From Puffinus mauretanicus (Eukaryota > Chordata > Aves > Procellariiformes > Procellariidae), in NCBI GenBank assembly GCA_023333565.1, contig JAJKFH010002784.1, forward strand, positions 682,001 through 746,000: a stretch of DNA of 64,000 bases, read 5' to 3'. Position numbers and translations under genes: made by a program. The notes under the pieces were generated by a model. That model was not told the origin of the DNA. It did not search any database and saw nothing but the letters and a program-made list of their open reading frames with translations. Below, one piece after another: positions 11,641-25,471 of the stretch (position 1 is the stretch's first letter; each line of letters begins with the position of its first letter).

Positions 11641-14600
11641 CAGCTGTTTATTCTTCATAGGGAAAAGTCCCCCCAGTACAGTTCCTGCTGCACTGCATGG
11701 CACAGTGTGGATTTGGCCCAATGAAAGGATTGAGCTCAGTTTCCTCTCTTCCCCACCCTGTCCACCCTGTGCAGATGGCATTAAAAACTGGTAGGATGCG
11801 TGCATGAAGCTGAACACAGAGAACACGGAGCAGGAGGGTGCTGTTCTCAAAGCTTTTGCTTAAATCTAAGAGCTGCTAATCGAAGGCCATGAAGGGTTGG
11901 TTTACAAATGCTTTGTTTGCCAAACATTTGAGATTGGGCTTCTTAGCTTGGCTCTTTAATTTCCTTAATATCATTTCTGTCCTTGTCATCATTGGGAAAT
12001 GCAGTTTGCTGTACTGTAACAGCTGAGAACTGCGACTTGTGTATGAGTTATTGCGCAGTTGGGGTGACTGGGCACATGCCGAATTCTACACACAGGTCTT
12101 GCAAAAGTATGTTGTGGCATTCCTATCCATCCTTTTTCTTTTTCATGGTGCCTGAAATTCCCTAGATCTGGAAGTAGGTTCGCTTTGTGGTAACTCCTTA
12201 GATGCCCAGTTGTTAGTGGTGATTTCTGTTTCTTAGGTAATCACAGCCTGCCTTGCCATTTGCACGGTATTTGCCTGTAGTCTCATTTCCTCTCTTTTGT
12301 TTGTGCAGTTTCTTCATTTTTTGTTTGGTACTTGATTTTCCCCTTGCCTTTGAGCTTCCATTTTATTGAGGAAGGGGGGAAATCAATGTCTTCCCATGTG
12401 AGATTTTCTAAATTACTACTACAGAATTGAACCGTATCTATAATAATCTGAGATTTTTTTCCTCACATTGTTTTACATTTAGAGCAACAGCCAGGAAGGA
12501 GACCTTTTAGTTACAGGGTTTTGTACTTGTTTTGGGCTTCTTTTGTGCAGAACGTTCCAGCCATTGCCTGTGTGGTGGTAGATATCAAATATAGTCAACT
12601 GACCCTTCAGACTAATGAGAGGTCACCAAGTGCCCTTCTGTTTGTGACATGGGGGAAAAAATGGTCCCATATCTTAAAAAATGGGTTACTGCACTTTCAC
12701 AGTACATTGACACTGGTCTTCCTCTTGCTTTATGGATAAGTAGAATTGCCTTGTAAGCAGTTATGCAAAGCAAAGTTATTACTGATAGAAAGGCAGGTTA
12801 AGCATTTGTCAGTAAGGAGAAAAATCTTGATGAAAAGCTGAAAGAGCATTTCTAATCCTATTGCTACTTGATTTTTCTATGTGTAGTTATATGGATAGCA
12901 ACATACCAGTTTTATGAAGTACCCCATTAATGTATGATCTTTAGGTTACTGTTTATGTGATATAGTATTTCAGTATATTATATCAAAAATCAGTTTTTCA
13001 AATGGATGTTCATAAGCATTAATTGATTTTAAAAAAATTGGTCAGCAGCATGTAATAGGATTAGACTTGGTTTATACATGTATATCGCTCTCCTCTGTTC
13101 ATTCTTGTTGGACAATCTGCCAAAGCTTTGAAATTTTCAGCAAGAGAAATTGTGGGTGGACAAGGGAAGCTGATTGATTAATTACAGTTAGAGTCAACTT
13201 ACGTTTACATGATTAACATGAATGGCTATTTGAGCTGAAAGCTCATAAAGATCATTAGGCTTCATTTTAAATGGCAATCTCAAACAGTCCATTTTCTTTG
13301 ATAATTCATGTGCTGTTAAAAATGTCAGAAGTTATTAGCATTTTTTATTTCCCATCACCTAATATTCTAGCAGATCACATATCTACAAAAGTAGTGCTTA
13401 GGGTAATTATCACTGTTCAGGGCATAGAGTTATGAAATTCATCCTTTCCAAGCACTTGTGCAGCAAAATTCTATGAATAATACAAAAGGTAACCCACTTC
13501 TTTGGTTGATATTATGTTATTCTGATTTAATTTTTAAAATCATTAATGTGCTATTGTTGTCATATTTAGTTTAGAAGAGCTCTCAAGTTCACTGGTATTA
13601 TTTTTCTGATACCTGGTTAAGACTTGCGACCATTTCTGTGATGCTATTACCTCTAGAAAGTTAAACTGGAATGAAGTCTAGTTTACCTCGATGAGAAGGG
13701 CAAATGGAATAATTATCCCTGAGCTGGTTTGACCAGTGAGATACTAGGCAGGGATCACGATCTGAGCACACAGTAAGAGTGAGTGCTGGGAAATGGGTTT
13801 TTCTCAGAGCAGAGGCTGTAAGTGAATGCATCTTTCCTAGAGTGTAATTTGTCAGAGTTTGGTCAGAAGATACTTTATACTCCTAGAGCTTAGTTTTTAG
13901 TTTCCTGTGCAACAGCAAGGAAAACTGAATAGGTGGATTGAACGATTACCTGATCCAGTGAATAACACAGATCTGTAGATGCTGGTGAGTCTCAGTTGTA
14001 CCTTATTTTGAGAGCTATTGCCTGCTTCTGTAGAGCACTAGAAAGCTCTGCTCAGGGCTTGGAATAGCTATTCTTGTGCTCTGTTACAGCTACAGTGAAA
14101 ATAGTGTGTATAAAAGTGAAGATATTCTAAGAATTAATGTTTGCTCAGTGCTTTCAAAGAAGAGGTACTGGTGTAGGTGCTTAGTGCTACCTAAGTGGCT
14201 GATTTAGCTTTACTCTCAATTATTCTTCTCTGACTAAAGATGATGTCCTTTTAAGTGTAAACACATAAGTTTTGGGTTCTTTCCAAAAGAATTCTGTCCC
14301 CTTTGAGGTATGAACATTTTACTAAATCACTTTGTTTTGGAGTTTCAGTTAGGCCGTCAATCATGTGTTCATCATATCTATATTGGACAAACACGCAATA
14401 TTAGGTTCCCAGCTCAAGTCTGCTCTTCCTATTTATTTATAGCAAAATATGAGCATGTTAACTATCCATTTGCAATATCTGAAAATGTTTCCCAGCATGC
14501 TATCTTAAAAGGTTATTTTGTAGAGTCTTGCTTTAAGGAACACTTCTATTTACATATTAGGTTTTCAGTAACATTAAATACTTTTATTGTTACTTCTAAC

Positions 14601-17600
14601 TGTATCACTGAACAGTTGCCAAATATAAAGTTTATGTAATGGTTCTAGCCATATGTTGGACCCACAAAGATTATTAGGAGTTTGCTAGTCACAATTATGC
14701 AGATATTTCACTTCAGTACCTGTTTACAGCGTTCCTTCCTGAGCAGCACAGCTTTGTACAGTGACAAAATCACTGTGATATTATCGTTACACCTAGAAGT
14801 AAAGAGTAGCATAAAGAAGGCTGCTGTGGCATTAAAGAGGTGAAACAAGTATTGGAAACTGGCTTCACTGAATTAGGAAAAAGAAAAGAGAGCCTTGTTG
14901 AATATTTTGGCACTCGTTCATTCTCCCTTGACTTCCATCAGGACTTCATTAAAAACAAAATCTTTCAGGTATGATGTGAAGGGCTCTATAAGAGCACCTT
15001 GCTGCCATGATAACAAGCATCGTAAAAGTTGGCCAAAATTAAAGTTGCATGTGTAAGTAAAATAATATGTTATGTTGGTGCCTTGCAATACACCTAAAAA
15101 AAAAAAAAAAAAAGTCATTTTTTCTTCTTCTGTGTTCCTCCCTGTAAGCCATTACCAGTCTCGTAGACCTCGGAGAGACTCTAAATGTTATCCCTACTTC
15201 AGCAGAACTATCCGCAAAGTAATTAGGAAAGCACAACAGCAAAGGTATGAGCAAGTTTAACCAAAATTCAGAGGCTTCACATGGTGGAGGAACTAAGCCT
15301 TTACAGTTTGAGACTAGTTCTCTTGACTGTGAGTAGGTCAAAATGAGATGTATGTTAGATTTGACCTGGTGTACTTTTTGATGACTTCTGTGGAGCATCA
15401 CTGTTCAGTTCTGCCTTTTGAGAGTGATACACAAGAGCAGAAGAAAGAAACCTTTCTTTCCGAACAGGAGAAGAAGTGGAGGTTGATTTCCCCTCCCCCC
15501 CAGTAGCTGGAGCAGGAGAAAAAGGAATGCCCATCCTCCCTCTTTATTGCTAATTTTTAAATGTCCTTGTGCAGATTTCTGAGATTGGAAAGCTACTGCA
15601 GGAAGGAAATTTACTGTAAAAGGACATATATTTTGAGGCTTGATCTGGAGTGATGACACTGTGCTCTCAAGAACTTTTGGAATGATGGTACCTCATGTCA
15701 TCAGATTGTGCCATTTGATGTATGCTTTGTTTCTTCTTCCTGTGTTTGAAATTTTCTTTTAGCTCTACAAAAAACATACTATTGTTTCATTTCTGTTTCT
15801 CCCTTCTTGGTCCCTCCATGGAGTCACTGTGTTTCATGGAATCCTTTTTCATTTTCTCTTGTTGGTTCATTATTCAAATATGACTGATTCTCTGATAATT
15901 TGACAGAAAGTGGCTGAAAGTGATGCTTTTTACCTCTTCTGACTTCTCAGTTTTAAAATAAAAAATCATTTGATATTCTTTGAAAAGTTACTTCCATGAC
16001 TTAATTGTGAAGGAAAACTCGCCTTAACCAGGATGTGATCTGACATCCTCAGAGTCGTGGTTCTGGAAGTTAAGCAGCTATGGCATTTTCTTAAACAATG
16101 TCAGCTCAATGTTCAGTTGTGGTCAGCAAAGGAATGATTAGAAAAGAAATACAGAACAAAACAGAAGACATGTCTGCAACACTGCATTTCTGGACAGCCC
16201 CTCTGTCAAAGGGTATAGAGTGAGTGGGACAGATGCAGAAGGTGATGCGCAAATGTACTGAATGATTTCCGCAAAAGATTCTGTCTTGGAATGTGGACAC
16301 TTAAACCCACAGCAACACGGGCACTACTGCAGCCTGTTGGAAGAAATGACAGCAGATTTGAAACCAGGGGGAAATTAAAAATTGAAAGACAAAAAAAATG
16401 TAAATAGATACAGATTTTTTTTTACAAAGAGTACAGTAACATTTTAGATCATATTGTGACTGGATAATGAGAAATCTGAAGTTTGAGTTGTGTTTAAAAA
16501 TAGAACAGACAAATTTAGGGAGGTATCGGTGCTCCATAGCTGCCCAAATGCAGCCTCTGCTTCAGGAAACCCTCACCTGAAGCTGGAAAGGTGTAATGAG
16601 GAAGCACCCTTCTGAATGTCCTCTCTTGCATAATTTGTCTCTAAACTTTTGGTGTTGTTGCTATCACAGAGCTGTTGGCTTGACTTAGGATGACTGTTTT
16701 CATGCAGTCATTTTGTGCAGAAGTAGACTCTTACACTGCCTTTCCTTTCTCACTCCTGATACCCAGATACCCAGAAATCCTTTTTGTAGGTTGACTGTGC
16801 CAATCGGTTTGGGCTTGAGCTGAACAAACCCACAGCTAGGTTGCATTTGCTGTCACTGCGTATGATTTGCATAAATATTTGCGTAGAATTTATGCTTTGT
16901 TGATTGTATCTTTTACTACTTTTTTTTTCCTCCAAAATCGTTACTTTTATTTACTAGGCTTCTGAAATGATCTTTTGTCCCATTTCATTTTCTTCTGCAG
17001 ATTCCTGAATTTTTTGGTGGTGGTTCCTGTTTTGTTCACAAACTCTTCTTTCCTCTGATAAATAAGAGAGAGGACATTATCGAGGTCTCTCCTCTTTTTC
17101 TTTCTTTATTATGAGCTAAGGTCACTGTTTTGCTTCTTAACAGACATTGTTAGTTAATTCCTGAAAATTATCTGGGGGATACTTTTGAGTGTTGGTCACA
17201 TGTGTGATGGACACATCAGAGCGGATCTGTTTATTTTTCATGTGTGTTTCCCCCTTTGCTCTCTCAGATTTACTGGGTGTCTTCATATTTACTGGTTAAG
17301 CATTTTCTTGTTCCTGATTTGCCTTCATTTTCATCAGAGCTCTGTACATTAATCATTAATTCTCACAGTTTGGGGAACAAGAAGAATTGCAGATCCCAGC
17401 AAAGTCACAGCACTGTGGTGTAGCTGGAGTCACAGAGCCCTGGGCAGACAGCACACATGGCTTGAGCATGGTCACAGGATGTTCATGGAGGGTAGGCAGG
17501 AGGAAGAGGATGAGTAGCACTCTATGCTTAGGAGCTTCTTGACAACACGGTGCTCACAAACATCAGGCCAAACACAAACATCATGACAAGCAAGGAGCAT

Positions 17601-17689
17601 CTCAGTGTCTAAAACTAATAAGGGAGTATATGGGAAGTGGAAAGGGGCACAGGTATTGCTTCAGTTTTGGAAGTGTAGGGGCAAAGGAG
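11641..17689. other. Intronic sequence with no identified element
   Basis: AT-rich intron. An A18 run sits at 15096-15113; no retroposed gene body could be recognised upstream of it. A 109-codon open frame at 14310-14639 has no known domain and AT-driven composition. Confidence 0.55.
15096..15113 (+). repeat. Poly(A) run of 18
   Basis: An uninterrupted A18. It could be a relic retroposon tail, but no target-site duplication or parent sequence was recognised. Confidence 0.9.
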
Positions 17690-19040
17690 GACTAAAGCCC
17701 ATCTGGAGCCAAGACTAGAGGGCGACATAAAAGTTAAAAGGCTGTAGGTATGATAGTAGCAAAAGGAAGTTCAAGGAAAATACGACTGATAGGGAAACTG
17801 GCCTAGTGATGGACAATATGCAAAAACTGAAGTACTTAACTCCATTTTTTTGTGTTGGAGCAAAGTATTCTCCCAGACCTCTGGGTGTACAAGTAAGATT
17901 TGGGAGAAAGAATGAGAGAGCCAATGATGGGAGAATAACAGGCTGGAGAGTACTTCAAGAAGTGTAGCATATTCACGAGAGGGCATGGATGACTGGAAAG
18001 AGGCTAGTGTTGTACTCCTCCCTAAAAAAGGCAAGAACAGGACTTGGGGATTTATTGGCTGACTATATTCATCCAGTCCCTTATCATGAAGATCATGAAG
18101 CTTGTCTGTTTCCAAACGTGTAAAGGACAAGAAGGTAGTCCAGAACAGTCAGTATGAGTTTACAACAGGCAAACCATGCTTGACAACCTGTTTGCCTTCT
18201 GTAATGAAGTGACTGCAAAGTGGTCCATGTGGAGAGTAGCGCATGCAATTTACCTTGACTTTAGTAAGGCTTTTGGCCCTGCCTCCTGCAGATTTCTCAT
18301 TTGGAAGCCGTGGAGGTATGGAATGAAAAAGCAGTCTATTTGTGAAGCTCATGAAGTCCAACAGGAGAAGTGCTCATGCTGGCTAAGGACTGACTGGCAG
18401 TCCTGCTGAAAAGGCGCAAGGGGTTATGGTGAATGCGAGGTTGAATATGAGCCAAGTGTGAATAAGGCAAAACAGGTTACATTGGAAGACACGTGGTTAG
18501 CAGAATGAGGAAAGTTAGTATCTTGCTTTTCTGCCTCTGGGGCTGTATCCCGAATACTGTCTCCAGTTCTGGATTCTCCAGTTCAGGGTGGATGTGGAGA
18601 AAGTGACTAGGGTCCAGTGAAGTCTACTAAGATTGTCTGGAGTCTAGAGCACAGATCTATAAGGAAAGGGTAAAGGAGCTGGACTTGTTCAGTGTGGTGA
18701 AGAGGAGGCTAAGGGACAATCTCATAGCATGTTTGAAGGGCAGTTACAGCGATGGTGCAGCCAAGCTTTTTTTGCTAGTGGCAAATGATGTAAATTTGCC
18801 AAAAGTTGTGACTCAAAAGTTTCAGAGTGGATGCTGCGGAAAAACTTGTTTACAGGGAGGATAGTGCTGATGTGAAATAGGTTACCCAGAGAGGTTGAAC
18901 CTCCCTACTTGGAGGTTTTTGAGACTTAAATGGACAAAGCTTCAGCTGACCTGATCTAGTGTTTGTGATAGTACCACTTTGTGTGGAAAATTGGCCTAGG
19001 GATCTCCAAATGTCTCTTTCCACCTACCTTTCCATGTCTT
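17690..19040 (+). mobile_element. Old, decayed CR1 LINE copy (ORF2 remnants)
   Basis: Several ordered CR1 ORF2 landmarks survive in shifting frames. Near 17725-17865 there is a pre-RT segment (KVKRL..., SSKRK, then a decayed [12 protein letters not shown] stretch). Near 17990-18040 there is DDWKEASVVLLPKKGK, matching the CR1 [16 protein letters not shown] segment. YLDFSKAF (RT motif A) lies near 18250-18275. PEYCLQFW, which fits HLEYCVQFW, lies near 18550-18575. The order matches the CR1 at 57961-60645 but divergence is heavy, with many stops and indels. The 3' end near 19010-19040 resembles a CR1 tail (GATCTCC...TTTCCACCTAC). This is a much older insertion than the other CR1 copies. Confidence 0.8.
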
Positions 19041-20649
19041 TCCTGAACAGCATACTCAGTTTTGGTTCCTTCCTCCAATCTTTCTACTTCTACAGTTAGA
19101 CCTTGAGGTTTTCAGTCAGTAGGAGGTGAGCACATAGCAGGCAGTAGCTAAATCTGGCACTGAAAAAAATGACTGTGCCACCTGCTTGTTCCTCCAGAAC
19201 TCATGTCTTAGCACTACACTGATACGTATATTTTCTTTCTTTAAATAGTTGCATTTTTCCCAGTGAAATTATACAAAGCTTACATAAAGGTCCCAGTTGA
19301 CAGATGTAAAGCAAAGAAACAGCTAAAATTAGAAGAGTTAAAAATAGAGGTTGGGAAGCTGTCTGAATGATCTTATAAGCAACAGATTTATGCTGAATTC
19401 TGCCAGTTAGGTCTGCTCTTATTTATTAGGTCAGACTAGAGCTCAGACAGAGTTCATAGAAAAGAAAAAAGTGTCACGCTGAAAAACATAGATTTAAAAT
19501 TCTATTGAAGTCTGTCAAAAGTCGACGTCTTTAGAATTGGTTGATATGGCAGGATGTTTGGATTTGGCTCTTGGCAGAAGGGCCAGGTCCACTGTTTGAA
19601 CCTCAAGAGAGGAAGACAGATTATTTGTGAACTTTGAAGATAATTTACTTAGAAGCTTATCAGAAATGTGTATGATGCACTGAATAGTTGGTGAAAGGAT
19701 TTTTGTGTTGCATCACAAAAAGGAATTTTCTAGGAAGTGTATTTGTGGGGGAATTGCATCCAGTTCCCTCTGTTGCTGGTGAATGCAGAGTTCATCCGTA
19801 CCATGGCAGAACAGACAGGTTCCCGTATTTAATTTCTCTTTTAAGGAGACACCATATGGACACAGGTCAGGAATAAGCTTGGGGTCGTACTTCGCTGCAT
19901 GCTGGCTTCTCTGTGCGAACGTGTTTATTTATAAAAAGACTAGATAGCCATTGCTCTTCTGAGAGTGATCTACTTTGCCATGGGATGAGAGCACGTTATG
20001 GGTAGTCAATTGAGGAGTCGTTGCGAGTTCATGCTCTAGTTTACCCTGTAGTGTTTTCTAATGTCTCCATTCTCATAACTGGTAATGCCAGTGATACTGA
20101 AAGCACTCAGAAAACACCTAAATGTAGACAAAGACTGAGATTTGTGCAGATAATATTAGTGACTTCTGATCCACCAACTAAAAGACCAATTCTGTTAATT
20201 AGCTCTGCTTAAAAAGGAGTTGACGTACTTATAATTGATTATTACAAATCCATGAGAGTAGTTTTCCAGATGCCAAAGAAAATCTGCTGTATTGTTTTTT
20301 CTGTTAGGCATTTGAAAGACAGTTCCCTGTATAATTCGTTAGGCATTGCGTATCAAAAACAGTCTTTGGTTGAAATTGTTCATATTTTTACAGATCACTA
20401 ATTGCATTTGACTGTCAGACACTGAGTGAATTAAAATCCTAGAAGGCTTCTTGGTAGGAACACAAAAGAGTATTAAAAGGATTAATACAGCCTGCCTATG
20501 TAAAAGTGTTTGGGTTTTTTTTTTTTTTCCTATATCACTGAGAGCATTCACAGTAGCATCAAAATATTTCAGACTTCTGGAAGGATATCCTTTTGTATGA
20601 CTGCCTAGAAGATATGAAACAAAATATCACTGTACCTGTTAAAATATGG
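19041..20649. other. Intronic sequence with no identified element
   Basis: No gene or interspersed repeat was recognised. A T14 run lies at 20515-20528. Confidence 0.55.
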
Positions 20650-21226
20650 TGTCGTGGTTTAACCCCAGCCAGCCACTGAGCCCCACGCAGCCGCTCGCTC
20701 ACTCCCCCCACAATGGGTTGGGGGAGAGAATCGGAAGGCTAAAAGTGAGAAAACTCGTGGGTTGAGATAAAGACAGTTTAATAGGTAAAGCAAAAGCTGT
20801 GTGCGCAAGCAAAGCAAAACAAGGAATTCATTCACTGCTTCCCATCGGCAGGCAGGTGTTCAGCCATCTCCAGGAAAGCAGGGCTCCATCACGCGTAACC
20901 GTTACTTGGGAAGACAAACGCCATCACTCCAAACATCCCCCCCCTTCCTTCTTCTTCCCCCAGCTTTATACACTGAGCATGACATCATATGGTGTGGAGT
21001 AGCCCATTGGCCAGCTGGGCCAGCTGTCCCGGCCATGCTCCCTCCCAGTCCCCTGCGCACCTGGCAGGGCACGGGAAAATGAAAAGTCCTTGACTATGTA
21101 AACATTACTTAGCAACAACTAAAACATCAGTGTGTTATCAACATTATTCTCATACTACATCCAAAACACAGCACTATACCAGTTAATAGGAAGAAAATCA
21201 ACTCTATCCCAGACGAAACCAGGACA
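20650..21226 (-). mobile_element. Solo ERV LTR 1 (type A body)
   Basis: A 577-bp solo LTR on the minus strand. In LTR sense it begins TGTCCTGGTTTC and ends GGTTTAACCACGACA. It is flanked by a perfect 5-bp target-site duplication, TATGG (20645-20649 and 21227-21231). In sense it carries a CRE-like TGATGTCA (20980-20987), a weakened TATA box (20965-20970) and an ATTAAA poly(A) signal (20777-20782). No gag, pol or env sequence adjoins it, so it is the product of LTR-LTR recombination. The 5-bp duplication suits an ERVL-like family, but I do not assert a family name. Confidence 0.92.
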
Positions 21227-23672
21227 TATGGTTAAAATAATATTGGTATGTATAAACTATTGTGTAATCCAAGGCTCTGATCTCTCTCAATAAGCAGGTA
21301 TTGACTTAATGCAAGGACCAGTTTGTGACCGTCTGAGGCCTATGTTCTTCTAGAGGCTTTCCTTATGTTAAAATCTGTGAATATAAGGATGGATTTCTGT
21401 GTTAAAGGATGTGGTTTCTACTTCCTATTTTTAACTTTTGATGTTAGCAAGAGGAATCAGAAAAATTTCGTTCAGAGCAAAGGTAATGGCTGACTCAATA
21501 GCCTGTTGTTCACCTATGGATAACGCCTAGTGAAGTCTTTTCCAGATTATGAACGGAATGCCATTTTTGGAGCAGGTCTGTAAGCCCCTCTGGAGAAATG
21601 AGGTAGAGCAAAGTGACTTTGCAAGGGGGCAGGGATTGCTCCTGGCCCGGGTAGAACAGAAGCAGCGCTGGTCTGAATGGAGTTGTCTGTGGGCCTGTTG
21701 GAGCACTTCTGATTAACAGGTAAAAACTAAAACAGTGATTCGCTCAGTCCTCATTGCTGTTCTCTGTTATTAGCTTCTGCTTAGTACCTTCCAGAGAAAG
21801 GCAAAGTACATCATATGCTTTCTAGCCAGCTTGCGTTGTTGTATAATGGGTTTTAGTTCTTCCTCAAATCCGGTACAGTGACACCTGCAGATCATGCTGT
21901 TGTTTACTATCCCATTTTAAGCCTGAAGTTAGAAATTTTAGTCATAATAAATGACCAATTCTCATAAACGTTATATTTTCACTGTGTGTGAGCAATGCTG
22001 CTGTGGTCTTTTGATTTCAGCTATTGTGTGGCTTCTGGCTACAGCCTGAGCAGCAGGGTCTGGGGAGGAAGAACATGCTGTTTCCTGAACAGGTAGTGGC
22101 AGCAGGATTTTTCCTGGTTGCTGAAGTCTGGAAGTATTCCAGACAAGGAAAATATTTTGTAATTATGTGTGGTGTTGATGATTTGGCCATGGTGAAAGTT
22201 TTATGTTGTAAATAGAATTGTCCTGCAGTTTTATAATTTTTTTAAATGTTTATCAACTAGACCTCAAAACAAACTGCAGATCTTTTCAATGTGGAAGATG
22301 TTTGATATTATATCCAGAATATGCACAAAAGAATAATTTCAAATACACAGCAAGAAATTGAAATTTTCAAGTTTGGCTTTCTTTCTTTGTTTGATCTGCT
22401 GTCTCTCTGGTGATTTTGAGTAGGACTTGTACCTTGTCCCTCTGCATAATGATCTCTAAAATTACCTTTGGTAGCAAGATGCCTAGCAACTTTGAAATTG
22501 TCTTTATATAGTACCATCCTTAGAAGGATACCTTTAGCTCAAGCGCTTTTCAGATATTTGAATCACAAGCTCTGTACCGGAGTGAAATAATGTTATAAAC
22601 AGTATTAAAAAAATGAGCTACTTGCCCTGATTTGTGTTTCATTATCAAACAAAATCATACAGCATCTTTCCAGAACATTTTACTGTCTTCCTGGCTCTTA
22701 ATTATTGGCAGCTTGAAATATCAAATAGATCTATAGTTCCTCAAGTTATTCATCTATAACCCTCACCATTCAATGGAAATATTTTGTCAGTTTTTGCATG
22801 TCGCTGCTTTTAGACAGCTGTATAATGCTGAAGATGTCAGCGCAAAAGTCTCCTTGCCCATCAACCATTAGAGCTACAATTTTTCTGTTGTTATAAAACA
22901 TGCATTTTAAGTATGATAAGTATCCTTTAAGCAAGGATATTGTTGCCTATTGGAAATTGTGACAATTGTGGCCATCTAACTTATTGAAGGAGCAGGAGAT
23001 GTCCTCTGTCCTTTGTAATTCTAGTTATATTGAACAAACTGGCCTTAGAACAGCTTTCCCACTGTAAGGAGCTGCTAAATGAAGTGAGTCTGCCTTTAGT
23101 CTAATTGAAGGTATTTCTAGAACACTCATTGCTGGTGAATGTAAGCCTCATTTAAAGTAGTAGTATATAAGTCTTCGCAGACTGGATTTTTAAACTGTCA
23201 TTTAGCTCTGAATTCTGAAATGCTATTCCTGTACTGGCTACCTAGATAGGTTAATACATTGTTATGCAGTATTTTAGCCTATCTAAATTTTGCAAATCTT
23301 GTGTACTACTGAGTGTCTTGTGATCTTTTAATGTGTTTTTCCTCACAGCAGTCTGTGATCAGGATTCACTTCTGTTCCCCTGTGCAAGCAAAGAGAGAGG
23401 GAGATACTGAGTGAATTCCTTAGACTTTGTTTCTGATTTCAGGCTGGAACAGAGAATTGAGCCGGTTTTCCCAAATGTTAGGCTAGTTTCTTGCTTGCTT
23501 GGTGGTCCTTCCTCTCTGCTTTCTGAAAGGCTTTTAAAAAGAGAGAAAATATAAACATGGAATTAAAAAAAATTACAATGCATACATGATGTGGTGATGG
23601 TACAAGCATTTCTTCTAGCTGATTAGTAACTGTAGGCTAGGCCAAGTTGCCACTACTCTCGGGGTCAGTTGC
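21227..23672. other. Intronic sequence between LTR insertions
   Basis: No gene or repeat was recognised. A 63-codon frame at 22024-22215 follows a pyrimidine-AG tract but has no domain and no conserved look. Confidence 0.55.
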
Positions 23673-24286
23673 TGTTGTGTTTTAACCCGGCAGGCAGCCA
23701 AACACCACACAGCTCTTCACTTACTTCCCCCCACCCACCCAGTGGGATGGGGGAAAGAATTGATTTTCAATAGATAGATATAAAAATATCTAGATAGATA
23801 TTTTATATCTAGATAGATATAAAAGAAGTAAAATTCATGGATTGAGATAAAGACAGTTTAATAGAACAGGAAAGGAAGGGAAAATAATAATAATGATGAT
23901 GATGATGATGATGATAGAATATACAAAATGAGTGATGCACAGTGCGATAACTCACCACCTGCCGACCGATGCCCAGCCAATTCCCGAGCAGCTATTGCTG
24001 CTCCCTGGCCCACTCCCCCTAGTTTATATACTGAGCATGACATCATATGGTATGGAATATCCCTTTGGCCAGTTAGGTCAGCTGTCTTGGCTATGCTCCC
24101 TCCCAGCTTCTTGTGCACCTAGCCGAGCGTGGGAAGCTGAAAAGTCCTTGCCCTAGTGTAAGCACTACTTAGCAACAACTAAAACATCAGTGTGTTATCA
24201 ACATTATTCTCATACTAAATCAAAAACACAGCACTATACCAGCTACTAGGAAGAAAATTAACTCTATCCCAGCCAAAACCAGGACA
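23673..24286 (-). mobile_element. Solo ERV LTR 2 (type B body, with GATA expansion)
   Basis: A 614-bp minus-strand solo LTR with a perfect 5-bp target duplication, GTTGC (23668-23672 and 24287-24291). Its outer ends match LTR1, but the middle differs. It has (AAT)n/(GAT)n tracts at about 23883-23916 and a block containing GAGTGATGCACA that is shared with LTR4 and LTR5. It has a good TATA (24023-24030) and TGATGTCA in sense (24038-24045). It carries an extra ~50-bp GATA/TATC-rich stretch at 23770-23826 that is absent from its siblings. Confidence 0.92.
23770..23826. repeat. GATA/TATC-rich, partly palindromic expansion inside LTR 2
   Basis: TAGATAGATAT and its reverse complement ATATCTAGATAG alternate, giving overlapping inverted repeats. 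The related LTR4 and LTR5 have only about 14 bp at this place, so the tract arose after or at insertion. Confidence 0.75.
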
Positions 24287-25471
24287 GTTGCTGATAACAT
24301 CATCTTCCTTTTGAGAGGCATTTCCAAAGGTGTCTTCCAGGCCATGTTGTTACGTAGTAGGTTATCAGAATTTCAACAGCTTTGGCAATTATTTGGCAAC
24401 AAACCATACTGACTTTCAAATGTGTGTAGATTAAAATTAAAAATGCATATATGGATTATGGTGGCTTCTTGAAAACAACAAACATTTTGGTAAAAGTATT
24501 AAGTCCTTTCCAGGTATAATATTGTATAGCCTTCTTAACTTTTCATGAATTGATTGCCAACATTTTTATGGCACTATTTGCTGAGTTATGGCAGTAAAGT
24601 TTGCACATCACAATGTCAGTCCAGCAAAATAGAAAAAACCACGGTACTCAACCTCCGTAATAGAGTCTCATTTGGAGAGTTAAATTGCAAAGATGTAGAA
24701 AATGCTGCTGCAAGGCTTGAAGCAAATAGTCTTGGAGGCTCTGGGTATGGAGGGGCAGCTTCCATAGTACATATGAAGGAGGGGATAGAGGATGGTGGGC
24801 TATAACTTCTCCTTGGCTGTTTTGCCTTAAACGTTCTGGATTCTTCATTTGGAAGATGGGTCTTTGAAGTTCTCCAGAGAAGTCATATAATTTGAAATTG
24901 TGGTCCTTATTTGTTTGTAAGCATCCTCGTGAGTCATCTTTTCTAGGAATGCTTTTTAAAAGGCAGTGGAACAGATTACATAGGAATATTCTTCATAATG
25001 ATCAGACAATATCCAGTACTTTGAGAAACAACTGGAGTTTTTTTCCTTTTTGGCCATTGCATACTGATTTTGTAAGTTTATTCATCTGTTGGTTACCTCC
25101 CTTCTTGTAGCTTTGAAAGTTATTTAAAATGAAAAATTCTGTCCTAACCTGCCATTGGAGCTAAGGTCCTGACTTTATGGAAGCTCTTTAAATGCATTTT
25201 TTAAAAGAAAACCTGAATATAGTTTTCCATTTTTTAAATATCTGATTATAGACTTTAATTTTACAGAAATCAATTGTAAGTATTTGTTTGGACAGTAGGA
25301 GGCTGGTTTTTTTTTTTCCAAATCAAGTGTCTTCTGGTATTATACATTCTTCTTGGACAAAAAATATTTTAGAGTAGCTTAATACTAATAATATGGCTGT
25401 CACTGAACAAAAATGTTGATTTATTAGTTGAAAATAGTCTTTAAAAGTAATTAAAATAATTCATACCAATG
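24287..25471. other. Intronic sequence between LTR insertions
   Basis: No gene or repeat was recognised. Small open frames at 24554-24848 on both strands have no recognisable domain. Confidence 0.55.

Noticed and set aside
14310..14639. A 109-codon plus-strand open frame.
   Set aside because: AT-rich composition, no domain, no repeat or exon signals.
15096..15113. The A18 run, considered as the tail of a processed pseudogene.
   Set aside because: The preceding ~300 bp shows no recognisable coding sequence and no flanking direct repeat.
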